DNA of 64,000 bases, from positions 4,207,366-4,271,365 of the forward strand of contig OZ007510.1 in NCBI GenBank assembly GCA_963931865.1, in the 5' to 3' direction. The stretch's first letter is position 1. Each line of letters opens with the position of its first letter. Of this stretch, positions 1-14,300 are shown one piece after another. The notes beneath the pieces are model-generated. The model worked only from the letters and a program-made list of their open reading frames with translations, made no database searches and was not told the origin of the DNA. A program made the position numbers and the translations under genes. The stretch comes from Axinella damicornis. Its lineage: Eukaryota; Porifera; Demospongiae; Axinellida; Axinellidae.

Positions 1-11
1 GATTCCAATAC

Positions 12-3000
12 CTGATTCCAGTACTTTCTGATGATCTTCCTCTCGTGGGGGTTGCCCCAGTAAGGCAACGCCTACAGGACACAGAACAAATTACGGTATC
101 ACTACAAACACATCACAGGGCAATACGAACAGTACTACAGCATACAGCCTACCACATGACACACTGCATAGCAGGAAATATTGGTAGGGGATTTAAAATT
201 GGTGGATTGGCGAATTGCAAGCACAAAACCCCGCCGTTATACTACATGTACAGCACACAGGTCATTCAGGTTGCCACTGGTATGTTTACGCTCGTATGCT
301 TACACGACACCCACCAAGAGTCAGTACCCAAACATTTGGAGACGTAATGTCCACCACATTCAACTATATACACTTTAGCTATTGGCATGCACCCACACTG
401 CTGGGGTTTGCAAGTGTTAGGTGGGTGGAGCATTGGCTTATGAAACAGCACCAGACTAAACATTATTTCACGCCGAAAATTCCTATAGTAAAGTACATGT
501 ACATGTAGTGTCATGTACCAATCCTTCAGAAATCTCCCTCCCTCCCTCCCTCCCTCCCTCCCTCAGCTTACCTTGAAGTGAGGTACGAATCTGGTGCACT
601 CCTGCTGCCAGTTGTGCAGGGTGGACGCAGGGGACACAATCAGGAACGGACCCCAGATGCTCTGCCGCTGCAAAGGGAAGACAAACGGTGCACATGCAGA
701 CATCAAGAGTAAAGTGCAAAGGTGCACTTTGAGTTCTCATTCAACATGTGTAAGTGTTCACCTCAGCCAGGTGAGCCAAGAATGCAATACTCTGCACTGT
801 CTTCCCGAGCCCCATCTCATCTGCAAGGATGCCGTTGATCCCCTGGTCGTAGAGGTTGGCAAGCCAGTTCATGCCTTTCAGCTGGTAGGCCTTGAGCACA
901 CCCTTGAACATGGAGGGCTGCGGAACCTCCCGGTCTGAGATGAGCATGGGTGTTGCCAGGCTGAACTGTTTGTCAACTGTGGGAAGCAGGAATGAGGGGA
1001 AAGAGGGGCGAAGGGGGAGGAGGAGAGGAAAGGCAGGCGGGAGGAAGAGAGGGAAGGAAGGAGGGAGGAGAGGGAAGGGCAGGAGGGAGGAGGAGAGGGA
1101 CGGTAGGAGGGAGGAGGAAAGGGAAGGAAGGAGGAAGGGAGAAGGAGGGAGGAGGAGAGGGAAGGAAGGAGGGAGGAAGAGAGAAGGAGGGAGGAGGAAA
1201 GGGAAGGCAGGAGGCAGGAGGGGGAGGAAGGAGGGAAGAGGAGAGGACAATCAAAATGACAGTGAGGGTGTTGTAACACCAAATCTGATAATGCTGGACA
1301 AAGGGTTAGGTTCATAAACAACACAGAACTCCTCGCAGCAACAACGAGAAGGCAGATGGTGGACTGTTATCTGGCAATGATCTTACGTACATGACTCCTG
1401 AAGGTCTGTGGAGCCTCCTCCTCCGGGACCACTCCCTCTGGCCAAACCAACATACACTTGTTGCTGCAAGAGAAAAAACACAGTCAACATCAACAGTTAC
1501 ATCCGGCAGCCCATCTCCACCTCCTCACTGGCTTAAGATACTACTGTAGTCGATTATTACCAGTATTAAGCGGATGCGCCTATATCTCCAAAGGAAGGAA
1601 ATATCCGCCTAAAATCAAGATGTGCTCAATTTTGAATGACATTCCTAGATAGGAAGTGTGCTTCATTTCGAATTATAGCTGTTTCCACTCCGTAGGATCA
1701 AAAATGGGTGAGTGTCTGTAAGAAGACTTCAGCACTTAATAATGAGTAGCTGGGACGAGAGTCGAACCTGTGAATATGCGCCCATACTTGCGCTGCACTT
1801 AAGAACACACAACTACGGTATTTGTCACTTGAATGACTATGTACCGTTTCCTCATGCTTCATGAAGGCGGACTGCGCATTGGCGAGGGCCTGGGCCTTCA
1901 CGGCCTCACTGTCGTAGTCCTCGGGGTGCTCCAGGTTGACCACCACACCCGGCCGAATCTCCCTCTGCAGAGGACCATCCTCCAGTTGCTGCAGGATCTT
2001 GTCTGAGAGGTCTGCTTCGCCTGGAGGGAGGACAGTTTACTGAGTTAAGCAGAGGAGATTTACTGAGTTTTAATGAGCCGAGCATGGAAATATGTGTGTA
2101 CTTTACTGACGTATACAGTGACTCTCTCAGCAGATTACATTTCACCAATGAAGCAGTCAACAGTGACAACAAGAAACGGACCTGTGAGTTTCTTGGCCAT
2201 GAAGTGAGCATACAGTTCCGTTTGAGTAATGAGAAAGTTCAGCTTCCGCTGCTGTCTTCTGGCCTGCAAGGTTATACAATGTACCATAATAGTTTGCACC
2301 TCACTGGCACTTGTGTGATCTCTAATGGCTGTGCTGCAGTCACATGACAGCTGGTGAAACATGTACACAGTATCAAATGATCTGCACAATTGATCTGAAT
2401 ACATCCTGGCCAGGTGATGGATGGCCTCGTTCCCAGGCTCCTCCCCAGCTTTTTGTTGCATACTGCATGTACAGTATGCAACAAAAAGCTGGGGAGGAGC
2501 CTGGGAACGAGGCTAGTGATGGAGAGGCTGAATGCTAGCCAATCAGAGAATAGTCTCTGAAAGCCAAGCCGTCTTTTGTGTGTTCTTCTTAGGCCCCTCC
2601 TTAGCTTGAATGAGGACATCTAACATATACAATTCCTTATCTCTGCTATTGTACCCTTCCATCCTGACCCCCAACCCCCACCACACACATACCTCTCTCA
2701 TTTCATCATCCATCTTCCTCTGCCCAACAGCCTCCTTCTCTGCCTTCCTCCGCTGCTCTCTCTCTACCTTCTCATACCTCCGCCAGTAGATCAGGGCCTC
2801 ACGCATCAGTCGCCTCACCCGAGGCTGGACATTCGCTTCCTTGCTTGCACGCTGTGATTTGAGTGCCACCTTTTTGACCTCACGCTGGCATAGCTGCGCA
2901 ATCTGTGTTTTTACATGTACATGTAAGTGTGTGTGTGTGTGAGTGTGCATGTGTTGCGGGTGTGTGCAAGTAGGCATGTGAGAGTGTGCAGTTGTGTGTT

Positions 3001-5630
3001 TTGTCTGTACATATATGTGTGCATGGGATGACTACAAAGTAACAATTACCCTAGGTGGGATGGGAAGGCGAAAACATCATCTAATCACAACATGCATGCA
3101 TACCAGAAAGTTTAAACACAATCATGTACAATGTACATGCAGTGCAAATAGCTTTGTTCGCTTCAGCTACTGCCCCTTCATTCACATGAGCAGCACCCGT
3201 GCACGAACCAGGCAGCTAGCTCTCTGTACACGTGAAACGTCTGATGAAAGTGACTTCCACTCACAGCACATGACGCTGAATTAATGAGACGGCAATACTT
3301 TAGGTGCCATTTATCTCCCAATCTCAGCATTGCTCTGTGAAGCAACCCCAGCCAATCTCTACTTATGGTTGTGGCCCTTTCACTAACTATCAGCCACCAC
3401 AGGCAAGTCTATAGATCCCCATCTCAATCTGGTTCAGCCTAGTAAGCTAGTGTTCGTACCTGTAGTCAACTCTATGGCATGCGCCTTCAGTAGCGCCCTT
3501 CCTGCAGTTTCTAGGCTATTCAGTCAAGAGATAAGCCAGTGTTTTACTCGGGGTCAATTGGCTACCGTTGACCTCCTGTTACACATGTAATTTGACGGTG
3601 GTGTTAGTAATAACATGCGCAAAGAACAATAAACATGGTGGTGGTGACGATGCCTAGATTACTGGAGATTACTAGAGTATACTAGAGATTATTACAGAAC
3701 AGTACACAGCTGGACTCACCCTCTTGTTGTTGGTAGCAACAATGTGTCTGGAATTGCTGAACTGCTTGGCCATCTGTCAAAACCATGAGGGGAGGAGCCA
3801 AGTATCAATGATGTCAGCATGTGATCAGGTGATTCATTGTTGTACTGTTACCCAACTCCTGCCACATCTATGGCCACCCCATGACACAGGGAGGTCACCA
3901 CACAGCCCCAATTGACATTAATAAGCACCTAATTCCAGCCACAATTACAGATCCACCCCATACCTCTGGCAGCCAAAAAAACACACGCATACCTTTGGAA
4001 TTTCTTTCTTAGATATGAATGCCCATAACTTCTGGCAGTAGCGCTCTTTTTCTTTTTGCACGTTCACTTTGCGACGCTCCTCCTCCTTCCTTTTCTGCAT
4101 GGAGGAGCCAAAGGTCACATGACATTGCTGCATACAGAAGGCACAGGTCTGTATTACAGGAAATACACGGTGAGGTGCATGGCCACCTGCTTATGTATGC
4201 GTAATGAACACCAGTAGATTTATTTCACTCAGTGTAACATGCAGGTGTGCTTCTAATAGAACTAGTGGAGGTACTGTACTCAAGTAACCACAAGCATGGC
4301 AGCCACACAGATGGAGCAGAGTTTCAGGTGAGACCACTTCATAGACTAGCACAATCCCACAAACCACAGCCCCCCACACAACTTTTCAATGCGACCTTAT
4401 TCATTCTACAACAGAAATTCATTCTACAAAAGAAAGATCTTCTCCCCCCCCCCCCCCCCCCCCCTCACCTTTGCTTCATCTGCCATCACTTCCTTCAGCA
4501 CCCTCCTGCCAGCGTCTCCACTACTGATTTGTTCTTCTATTTTCTTGATATGATCGGGGTAGGGGTCGTGTGGTAGCAACAACCCTGCACTGAAATACCT
4601 GTACTTCCATAGCTATGTGTGAGGCATTCACAAATGGGAGGGAGGGAGGGAGGAACGGAGGGGGGACGGAGGGAGGGACAGAGAGGGAGTGAGAGATAAG
4701 ATAAGGAAACTGAAATAGTCACTCCATACAGGGGTCATACAACTACACCCGCTATTGCATGCTTTGGCCATGACTACATGCACCATCGGTTTGCCTTCAC
4801 GAACGTGTGGTAAACATACAACAGCAAGCAGGAAGAGTCATCATCCATGTCATTGAGGTGAAGACGTCCCATGATTCCCAACAATGATAGCATGGCTAGT
4901 GCTGGTAGAGTGTAACTTGGGTCAATTGCACAAACATGTACATGTTATTGCTTCATTATGGAGTGAGTATGCGTGAATGAGTGTGCGCGTGCGTGTGCAC
5001 GTGTGCAGGAAAAGGTACTACATCAACAGTCTGATAGAAGGAACAAAAATACACACCTTTGGGTCACGTTTTAGTCTCTTTCTCCATTTCTTCTTGCGCT
5101 TATACTGCAGTTCCATCATTATCTGAAGCTGTTCCGAGTCGCTCAGTTCTGACTCTACTCCCTCGGAGTCACTCAACAGGAGGTCCTGAGTGAGCAAAGG
5201 AAGAGCATGCCTCATACCCAACAAATAACAACCGTCAGAAATTCATTACTGATGTACCTGTACCCATTTGCGTTCCTCGGTGACATTGGTAAAATTATAC
5301 AGATGGACATGAGATGTCATGTGTTCAGATGTGGATGTGCCATTCTTCAGGGGATAACTGTAAGAAGCAGAAGTCACCAAATCAACACCTTTTCAGCTCA
5401 ACAGTGTTCACAAAACTGCTACCACTTTCAGAGGCATGCAATGTGACTTGTACAACAAGTGCACAGTTAGCTCACTCGAGTTCATCTTCATCGGTGAGCG
5501 ATTCTCCAAACACCTTCTCCACTTGGGTCACGAGGCAGTCAACCCGGAGTGCCCTCTGCAGTTTCTGGACATGGAGGGGTAGAGCAGCCTTCTGCACCCT
5601 CTCCTCCATAGTGGCAACACACACAGCCAT
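12..5630 (-). CDS. INO80: INO80 chromatin-remodelling ATPase, N-terminal part (runs off left edge)
   Basis: Catalytic ATPase of the nuclear INO80 nucleosome-remodelling complex. Thirteen coding exons join in frame on the minus strand: 5476-5630, 5258-5357, 5057-5185, 4469-4543, 3993-4094, 3720-3773, 2693-2902, 2182-2263, 1845-2020, 1391-1463, 762-976, 572-667, 12-71 (509 residues). Seen in order: [15 protein letters not shown] and LYNF..RKW..LLSDSE segments that resemble the N-terminus of the human protein; the basic DBINO domain (about residues 154-302, containing [15 protein letters not shown]); then SNF2 lobe 1 with Walker A in [13 protein letters not shown], followed by [15 protein letters not shown] and YWGNPHERK. 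The rest of the helicase lies outside the window. The first ATG (5630) is inside an exon whose acceptor ends at 5667, so a non-coding first exon further upstream is expected. The gene pairs head-to-head with MCCC2. A MITE (1542-1820) and a homopurine tract (990-1248) lie in introns. The family call is firm; exon 4469-4543 has a weak acceptor. Confidence 0.95.
990..1248 (+). repeat. Homopurine GGA/GAA tract
   Basis: About 260 bp of almost pure G and A on the plus strand (so C/T on the transcribed INO80 sense strand), inside the intron before exon 762-976. It generates long Ser/Pro/Leu-rich spurious frames. Confidence 0.9.
1542..1820. mobile_element. MITE with TA target site, copy in INO80 intron
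   Basis: Same family as 39559-39849 but in the opposite internal orientation and more diverged (TACTGTAGTCG.. / ..AACTACGGTA). It shares GAATTATAGCTGTTTCCACT and GACGAGAGTCGAACCTG, the complements of internal MITE segments. Confidence 0.7.
2424..2513. repeat. Palindromic hairpin element (family type copy)
   Basis: Almost perfect palindrome with arms of about 42 nt: GCCTCGTTCCCAGGCTCCTC at the left and its complement at the right. The family is recognised by the outer tips TAGCCTCGTTCCCAGG / CCTGGGAACGAGGCTA, often with TA at each end. This copy sits in an INO80 intron. Confidence 0.92.
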
Positions 5631-5666
5631 ACTCCTCTCTCCTCCCTCTTCTCCCCTTTGCCAGTC

Positions 5667-6492
5667 CTGTGGAGAGGGAAAAAATCCTTCAAATTACTTT
5701 AGTTACACCCCCTAAAAAAATTAGCTCAATAATAATTCTACACCAGTCCAACTTATTCCAGTCTCCCTAATTTCAAACAGTGGCCTTGACACAACACCAA
5801 GAAAGCCCCTTCAACTTGCCCACAGCTGTCAAGTAGATTTACACAGAGGACAGAGTAAGGCACACACCCAAAATTTATACCGAATAAAAAAAACAGCATA
5901 CAAACTCAGGCATTAGAAACTCTCTTCGACGCTCGGCCACTAACAATGTCGGGACATAGCCCAAAACGCGAGGGAAAACCGCCAAACCACCTGGCAAGGA
6001 GCGGAAGTTTCCAGCTGTAATAACCGCCACGCTCGCCAGGCCCGATTAGAAAATGGCTTTATAGGACTCCGCACGACGTCGCAGAGAAACTGCTAGAGAC
6101 CAGAAACGGCACACAAAACTCACCACAGAGAGATATTTCACTCCAACATGTCGACACTAGTGCACAAACACCCGCGTGCTGAAGTAGGAAATGGCGTGTG
6201 AGCAGTTTAGATTGCGTGGCGGGTTGGAGCCTAGCAGCAACCCCTGGCATTCTTCTCGCTTGCGCTAACAACGATATACACAAGGCTCGCTCCATCTTGT
6301 TTGCGGGTTCTCGGGGGGTTTAAACCATTTCGATTTTAACCCTCCGTTTTCCTTCGCCAACGTCCGCTTCATGTCTCCGTATACTAATAAAATATCCGCA
6401 TTATTCCGTGCACGTTAATTATTCGTGACGAATTGTGACGCAACGATAGTAGTCTTAACCCTTAGGTTACCAAATATCTAGGGAGTTGCAAG
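5667..6492. promoter_or_regulatory. Spacer between INO80 and MCCC2; probable shared promoter and INO80 5' exon
   Basis: No protein exon could be supported here. INO80 (minus) must begin transcription in this stretch because its first coding exon opens with a splice acceptor. MCCC2 (plus) starts at 6493. The two genes are therefore divergent and probably share the promoter. No TATA box was recognised. A 78-codon minus-strand frame at 6059-6295 has no recognisable similarity. Confidence 0.5.
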
Positions 6493-8202
6493 ATGATGCG
6501 ATTGGGAATCAGTCGCTGGAGACCGCTTTTGCAAAGTCTTAGGCCTATTCTGGGGAGATCCTACCATGGAGAGGAGAAGGCAAGTCGGATTGGAACAGCC
6601 CTGCAACTTAGGGACGAAGTACGGGAGAATATTGACCATATGAAAGCTCAGGTAGCTGACCTTAAGTCTCTAACTAGCAAAATCGAGGAAGGAGGAGGGC
6701 TTAGATTTAGGGAACGCCATCTGAAGCGGGGAAAACTGCTTCCCAGGGAAAGGATCACCCAGCTTCTGGACCCTGGCTCACCGTTTATGGAGTTATCTCA
6801 GCTGGCTGGTCACAACCTGTATGAAGATGAAGAGGGAAAGCCAGCATGGATCCCTGCTGGAGGTATTATCACCGGCATCGGTCGTGTGGCAGGAGTGGAG
6901 TGCATGATAGTCGCAAATGATCCGACCGTTACGGGAGGCACCTACTATCCCATCACAGTCAAGAAGCATGTCCGTGCGCAGGAAGTAGCCCAGGAGAACC
7001 GTCTTCCGTGCATCTATCTTGTTGATTCTGGTGGTGCAATGTTGAAGCACCAGAAAGATGTGTTTCCCGATCGAGATCACTTTGGCAGGATCTTCTACAA
7101 CCAGGCAAACATGTCCTCCCTCAGGATACCACAGATCGCAGTCGTCCTTGGCTCATGCACAGCAGGGGGTGCTTATGTACCTGCAATGGCCGATGAAAGC
7201 ATCATCGTGAAACAGAGGGGTACTATTTTCCTCGCTGGACCCCCTCTTGTCGAAGCCGCAACCCAAGAGAAGATATCGGATGAAGAGCTTGGAGGAGCAG
7301 ACGTTCACTGTAAAATCTCAGGCGTTGCTGACCACTATGCATTAGATGAGCAGCATGCCCTCTATCTCGCAAGGCGGTGCATCAAGAACTTGAACTACAA
7401 GAAGAATCCAACCATCACGATTGACAAACCCGAAGACCCTTTGTTTCCTGCTGAAGACCTGTATGGAATAATCCCTGTCAGCAAGAAGCAGCAGTACTCG
7501 GTGAAAGAAGTCATTGCTCGACTGGTAGATGGCAGTCGTTTCAGCGAATTCAAGGAGCTCTACGGTCCCGCTTTGGTGACCGGTTTTGCCCATTTGCATG
7601 GTTACCCTGTTGGTATTGTAGCCAACAATGGCATTCTGGACTCCCCCACAGCTCTGAAGGGAACCCACTTCATCGAACTATGCTGCCAAAGGAGAATTCC
7701 TCTCATCTTTCTCCAGAATACGACTGGATTCGTGGTAGGCAAAGATGCGGAACGTGGCGGCATTGCAAAGAATGGAGCCAAGATGGTGACAGCTGTCGCA
7801 TGTGCTCAAGTCCCCAAATTTACTGTCATCATTGGAGGCAGCTTTGGTGCTGGAAACTACGGCATGTGTGGGAGGGCATATAGTCCTCGGTTTCTCTACA
7901 TGTGGCCAAATGCCCGTATATCCGTTATGGGGGGTGAGCAAGCAGCAGGTGTTTTAACATCGATAAAAATCAAGCAACTTGAGAAGCAGGGAAAGGAGGT
8001 GACCAAGGAGATGGAGGAGAAGATGAAGCAGCCAATAATAGAGATGTACGAAAGAGAAGGACACCCGTACGTCTCCAGTGCGCGGTTGTGGGATGACGGT
8101 GTGATCGACCCTGCTGACACCAGGAGGGTGCTGGCGATGAGCCTCAGTGCTGCTCTGAACGCCCCCATACCTGAGACACACTTTGGTATTTTTAGAATGT
8201 GA
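6493..8202 (+). CDS. MCCC2: Methylcrotonoyl-CoA carboxylase beta chain, mitochondrial (single exon)
   Basis: Carboxyltransferase subunit of 3-methylcrotonyl-CoA carboxylase, the biotin enzyme of mitochondrial leucine breakdown. It moves the carboxyl group from biotin (on the MCCC1 partner) to 3-methylcrotonyl-CoA. The 569-residue open frame is close to the 563 of the human protein and aligns end to end, finishing FGIFRM in both. Residues 1-25 are basic and look like a mitochondrial targeting peptide (ending near SYHGEE). The N-terminal carboxyltransferase half carries [18 protein letters not shown] and FPDRDHFGR. The C-terminal half carries [19 protein letters not shown] and [16 protein letters not shown]. 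The start is the first of two adjacent ATGs. The oddity is the complete absence of introns, although every other host gene here is split into 4-19 exons. Confidence 0.97.
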   Translation: MMRLGISRWRPLLQSLRPILGRSYHGEEKASRIGTALQLRDEVRENIDHMKAQVADLKSLTSKIEEGGGLRFRERHLKRGKLLPRERITQLLDPGSPFMELSQLAGHNLYEDEEGKPAWIPAGGIITGIGRVAGVECMIVANDPTVTGGTYYPITVKKHVRAQEVAQENRLPCIYLVDSGGAMLKHQKDVFPDRDHFGRIFYNQANMSSLRIPQIAVVLGSCTAGGAYVPAMADESIIVKQRGTIFLAGPPLVEAATQEKISDEELGGADVHCKISGVADHYALDEQHALYLARRCIKNLNYKKNPTITIDKPEDPLFPAEDLYGIIPVSKKQQYSVKEVIARLVDGSRFSEFKELYGPALVTGFAHLHGYPVGIVANNGILDSPTALKGTHFIELCCQRRIPLIFLQNTTGFVVGKDAERGGIAKNGAKMVTAVACAQVPKFTVIIGGSFGAGNYGMCGRAYSPRFLYMWPNARISVMGGEQAAGVLTSIKIKQLEKQGKEVTKEMEEKMKQPIIEMYEREGHPYVSSARLWDDGVIDPADTRRVLAMSLSAALNAPIPETHFGIFRM

Positions 8203-8658
8203 TTCAATTATTGTCCTAATACAGGTATGGAATTTTAATTAATTGGTCTTCTCAATGAACAGCGTATTACCTTGTTCCCAGGTCTCCCAACTTTTGTCGC
8301 TTGTAGTATAGCCTGGTAACAAGGCTAGTACAATACACACCCCCAAAGGTAGAATAGAACTGGGGCCAGATGCTGTTTGCCATGATTATTAAGAAGTGAT
8401 CACATGCACTACAATAGTTCCAGATCTTGCAACTGTACATTATGTGTGACTACACACTGCCTCATCATAATATCTACGTACTACATGTATCTTGCCCTCG
8501 CACCTCTCTAGCAACTATTGGTCATTCACCACATAACCTGCAGAGCACATGCTATAAATTGATGACAAAAGTCACTATTCTACAGGAAATGATATCCACA
8601 TAACTGTAAAACTAAACAACCATTGCAGCGTCGGACACTGTCCCACTGGAACACGTGC
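8203..8658. other. Convergent 3' spacer, MCCC2 / MDH1
   Basis: Tail-to-tail spacer of 456 bp holding the 3' UTRs of both genes. It contains a short palindrome, TAGCC..GGCTA, at about 8309-8326 that looks like a remnant of the hairpin family described at 2424-2513. No other gene signal was seen. Confidence 0.5.
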
Positions 8659-11146
<2,488 letters not shown>

Positions 11147-11344
11147 TGTTGTTGTTCTCTCTTGCAACACAGCAGGCTAGCAACAGTGATCGCTACCGAC
11201 ACTGCTTTGCAAAGGTCAGGGGTCAATAGTTCGCCTTTCGGGGGTTCATTAAAATATGTTCGCGGGGTTCATTAAAATATGTTCGCGGGGACGACCGATT
11301 TCAATGCTTCGGGGTCCATTAAAATTTCCTAAATTTCCTCAAGA
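11147..11344. promoter_or_regulatory. Divergent promoter region between MDH1 and ERMARD
   Basis: The two start codons face away from each other with 198 bp between them. The region holds a tandem duplication of about 25 bp (GGTTCATTAAAATATGTTCG at about 11242-11289), followed by a third, partial ATTAAAAT at 11320-11327. The repeated unit could be a shared control element; that is inference. Confidence 0.5.
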
Positions 11345-14300
11345 ATGGTGGCTGTACTGGATCTGGATGTGGATGTGCAGGCACTGGGGGACTTTCTGGG
11401 GCGTGCAACTGCAGAGTCATCGTCCCTTACCCGTTCATTCTGGTACGGCAAGTTCCTGCAGAGCAGTTTGCTGCAGCCATGCCTGCAAAGATTGCAAACC
11501 CATGGAGGTGGTGCACATGGGGAAAGCAACCCCCCTCAAGCCTGTGAGCTGGAAGTAGCTGTTCCGGGACAGCTGATCTTAGGGAAGACTCTTTTGATGC
11601 ATGTTGACGATGCACTGGAATGTCTGACTGTGCGCGAAACGTCGCTGTCTCCCAATGTGTTTGAGTTGGTAGCTCGCACCATTTCCTCCAACCAAACCTC
11701 CAACCCACCTGGCAACGTACTCACCCTTCCACACTTCTTATGCCAAGACTGCACCTTGAACTGGCTGGCAATAGCCGAATACTTGGGTAAAGGTATGTTG
11801 GGTGTTTAATATCAGAAACCTGCTTATCTTCCCACACCCGATGACTCCATTTCCAGATGTCATGGAAAGGATAGACTGTTCCGCAGGTGCCAGGAAGTGT
11901 GGGATGGTTGCCAGGCATATTTTTGATGAGATCAACAGAGCAACAACGTCCTCGCTTTTACAAAGCATGGAAGAGAACCTGACATGGACACATGCACCTG
12001 AAGTGAGGAACCAGTTAGCTTCATTCCCAGTCCAATATGGGAATGACCTGGGAACAAGGCCAGGAAACAGCCACCACCAATTCTCATTTGCTAGTGGTTC
12101 TGTCTGCAGGTTTTCACAGAGTGTCTCAGAGAGATGAGGACTGGTGATCCGTTGAGGGTCCACGTCAGCTTGCTCATCGGATCTGCCACACTTGAGAGAT
12201 CGCTCGGAGATGTGAGTCTCTTCTCTAGTTCCTGGATAGAACCACAATACATATGATATGGCCTTCCTATATGCATCCGTATACGTTCTGCAGGTATATC
12301 TAACAGTGTCCGAAGGTAATACAATCGTAGAACAGCATACAAATATTGGTTCTGTTGCTACTGGTGACCACTGCTCCCATGTCCAGCTACTCAAACCCCC
12401 TCCCTGCTGCGAGACCTGCTTGCAACAGATGAGCTAGAAGGGACATTTGGCTCCACTGCAGTCAGTTATCAACCACCAAGGACTACCAGAGAGCTCCATA
12501 ATCCTCTCCTTCTCCCTCTCTCTGCAGATGTGCTGCCTGCGCTGTCTCATTGGTCCACCGAGTGGGTTGAACCTCAGGAACATACTCTGGCATGGCTTTC
12601 CCGCACAGGATGAAATCCCAGAGGAGTGAGTAGACTAATCTCGAGATGTGACCACTGATTCGGGATGTACGTCCGCATGTCATGTGTTACCTCCTCCACT
12701 CGCTGTCCAGGTATGCTTACTTCCTTCTGGTGCTAGTCTCAAGTCTTGGGAAGGCGCTCAGAGTCAAAGAGAGTCCTCCACTTCCACTCACCCACAGACA
12801 GTACACAACGTTTCCTCAGGAACCAGTTATTGCTGGAGTGTTTAGAGGTATTTATGCACTCATATATGAGCAGTTTGCCTCATCCCAAGGTTCCTTCCCA
12901 GCTACAAATACCTGGGAAGGAGCCTGAGGTTGAGGATACAGTTTGATCTCTTCCCACTCTCGTACTGTGTCTAGTAATCCAGGACGATGACTTGCCAGCA
13001 GTGCTGCAGCTGTTCTCCCACTCCTACTTCATCCTGCCCACCATGCTACCCACGTGGAAGGCAGCTGTGGAGGCCTTCAGAGTGAAGAGGTCTGTGGTGG
13101 CTTCAGGGTGTCCTTCTGAGAGCGGTCCTAGGGAACGAACCAGCATTCCCTCCTTTGGAATGAGAATGGAAGTGGTTTGGGAATGAGGCAATGGAAGTGG
13201 TTCCATTAGCTCATTCCAAAAACCACCTCTTCCATCGTCTCATTCCCGAACCACCTCCATCGTCTCCTTCCCAAATGAAACTACTTCCATCATCTCATTT
13301 CCAAACCACTTCCATCTCAGTTGCTCCTCTTGTGTGTTGTTTACTAGATTCGGTCACTGTCTGGTGCTGCTGCTGCCTGCCCTGGAGCACAGTCTGAGGA
13401 GAGTGTTTGCGTGCATCAATGGCTGCCCAGAGAGAGCTATCACTGCTGAGGTATAAGAGCAGTCTTTTGCTCCAAGGGAGAGAATATCTACTCCGATTTT
13501 CCATTGTGGCACAGACCAATACAAGTATCTTACATTTTCTCTGTGCAGTCAACAGCACTCTACACCACATTTGATGAGGTGGGCTCTCTCTCTAAGAAAG
13601 AAACTCCTATTGGCAGGGAGAGTTCAGTGCACGTAATGTCTGTTCACAGATACTGGATCCACTGTTGCCCGGTGGAGCTCCCAACAGACTTGGGGAGGAG
13701 ATTGGTCAGGGGAAAATGGTGAGCTGATTGTTGAGTTACTAAGTCTATGTTTGCAGAATTGTACTCATTTGTTGTTCTCTGTTCAGGAGATGCTATTGGA
13801 CCTGTTGGTGCATCCCGAGGGCCCAAGACTGAGGGACAGAGTCAGCCATGGGGAGGTAGGTGAAAGTGTCTTGTGATTGTCACATGACTCAAGTAGGTCA
13901 TCATATGACCTGTTTTGTATTGCAGGTGGATTTCAACATTCTCTCAGGGACGTTTTCCAACCATGCTTTGTGCATGGGAGTGGTGTTTTGTGCTCAGTAC
14001 GTACTTGATAAGAACCTCACCTTGGTACGTGGGACTTTGCTTGTTGGCACGTTTTGCAACTTGCTTTGAGAGGTTCCTTTTTGATTTGGCAGAGACCTCC
14101 CATCGCTAGGTGCCTAGCAGTGGAAGCACGCTACACATCACTGTTCCATCCCGTCTCACTACTGAGAAGAGAGGTAGGGACCACAGCTGCTCATACTGTC
14201 TCATCTCCAACATCCTCCCTCTGCAATCAAAGCATGGCCTGGGAATGATAACAACCAGCAACTTTAAACGCCTTCATTATAAGGACTGATTACAGCTGTG

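Noticed and set aside
741..1324. Long Ser/Pro/Leu-rich and Arg/Gly-rich open frames on both strands
   Set aside because: They are translations of the GGA/GAA homopurine tract in an INO80 intron. Only 762-976 is a real exon.
6059..6295. 78-codon minus-strand frame upstream of INO80
   Set aside because: No similarity to INO80, and it is not joined in frame to the first coding exon. It is more likely UTR or promoter sequence.
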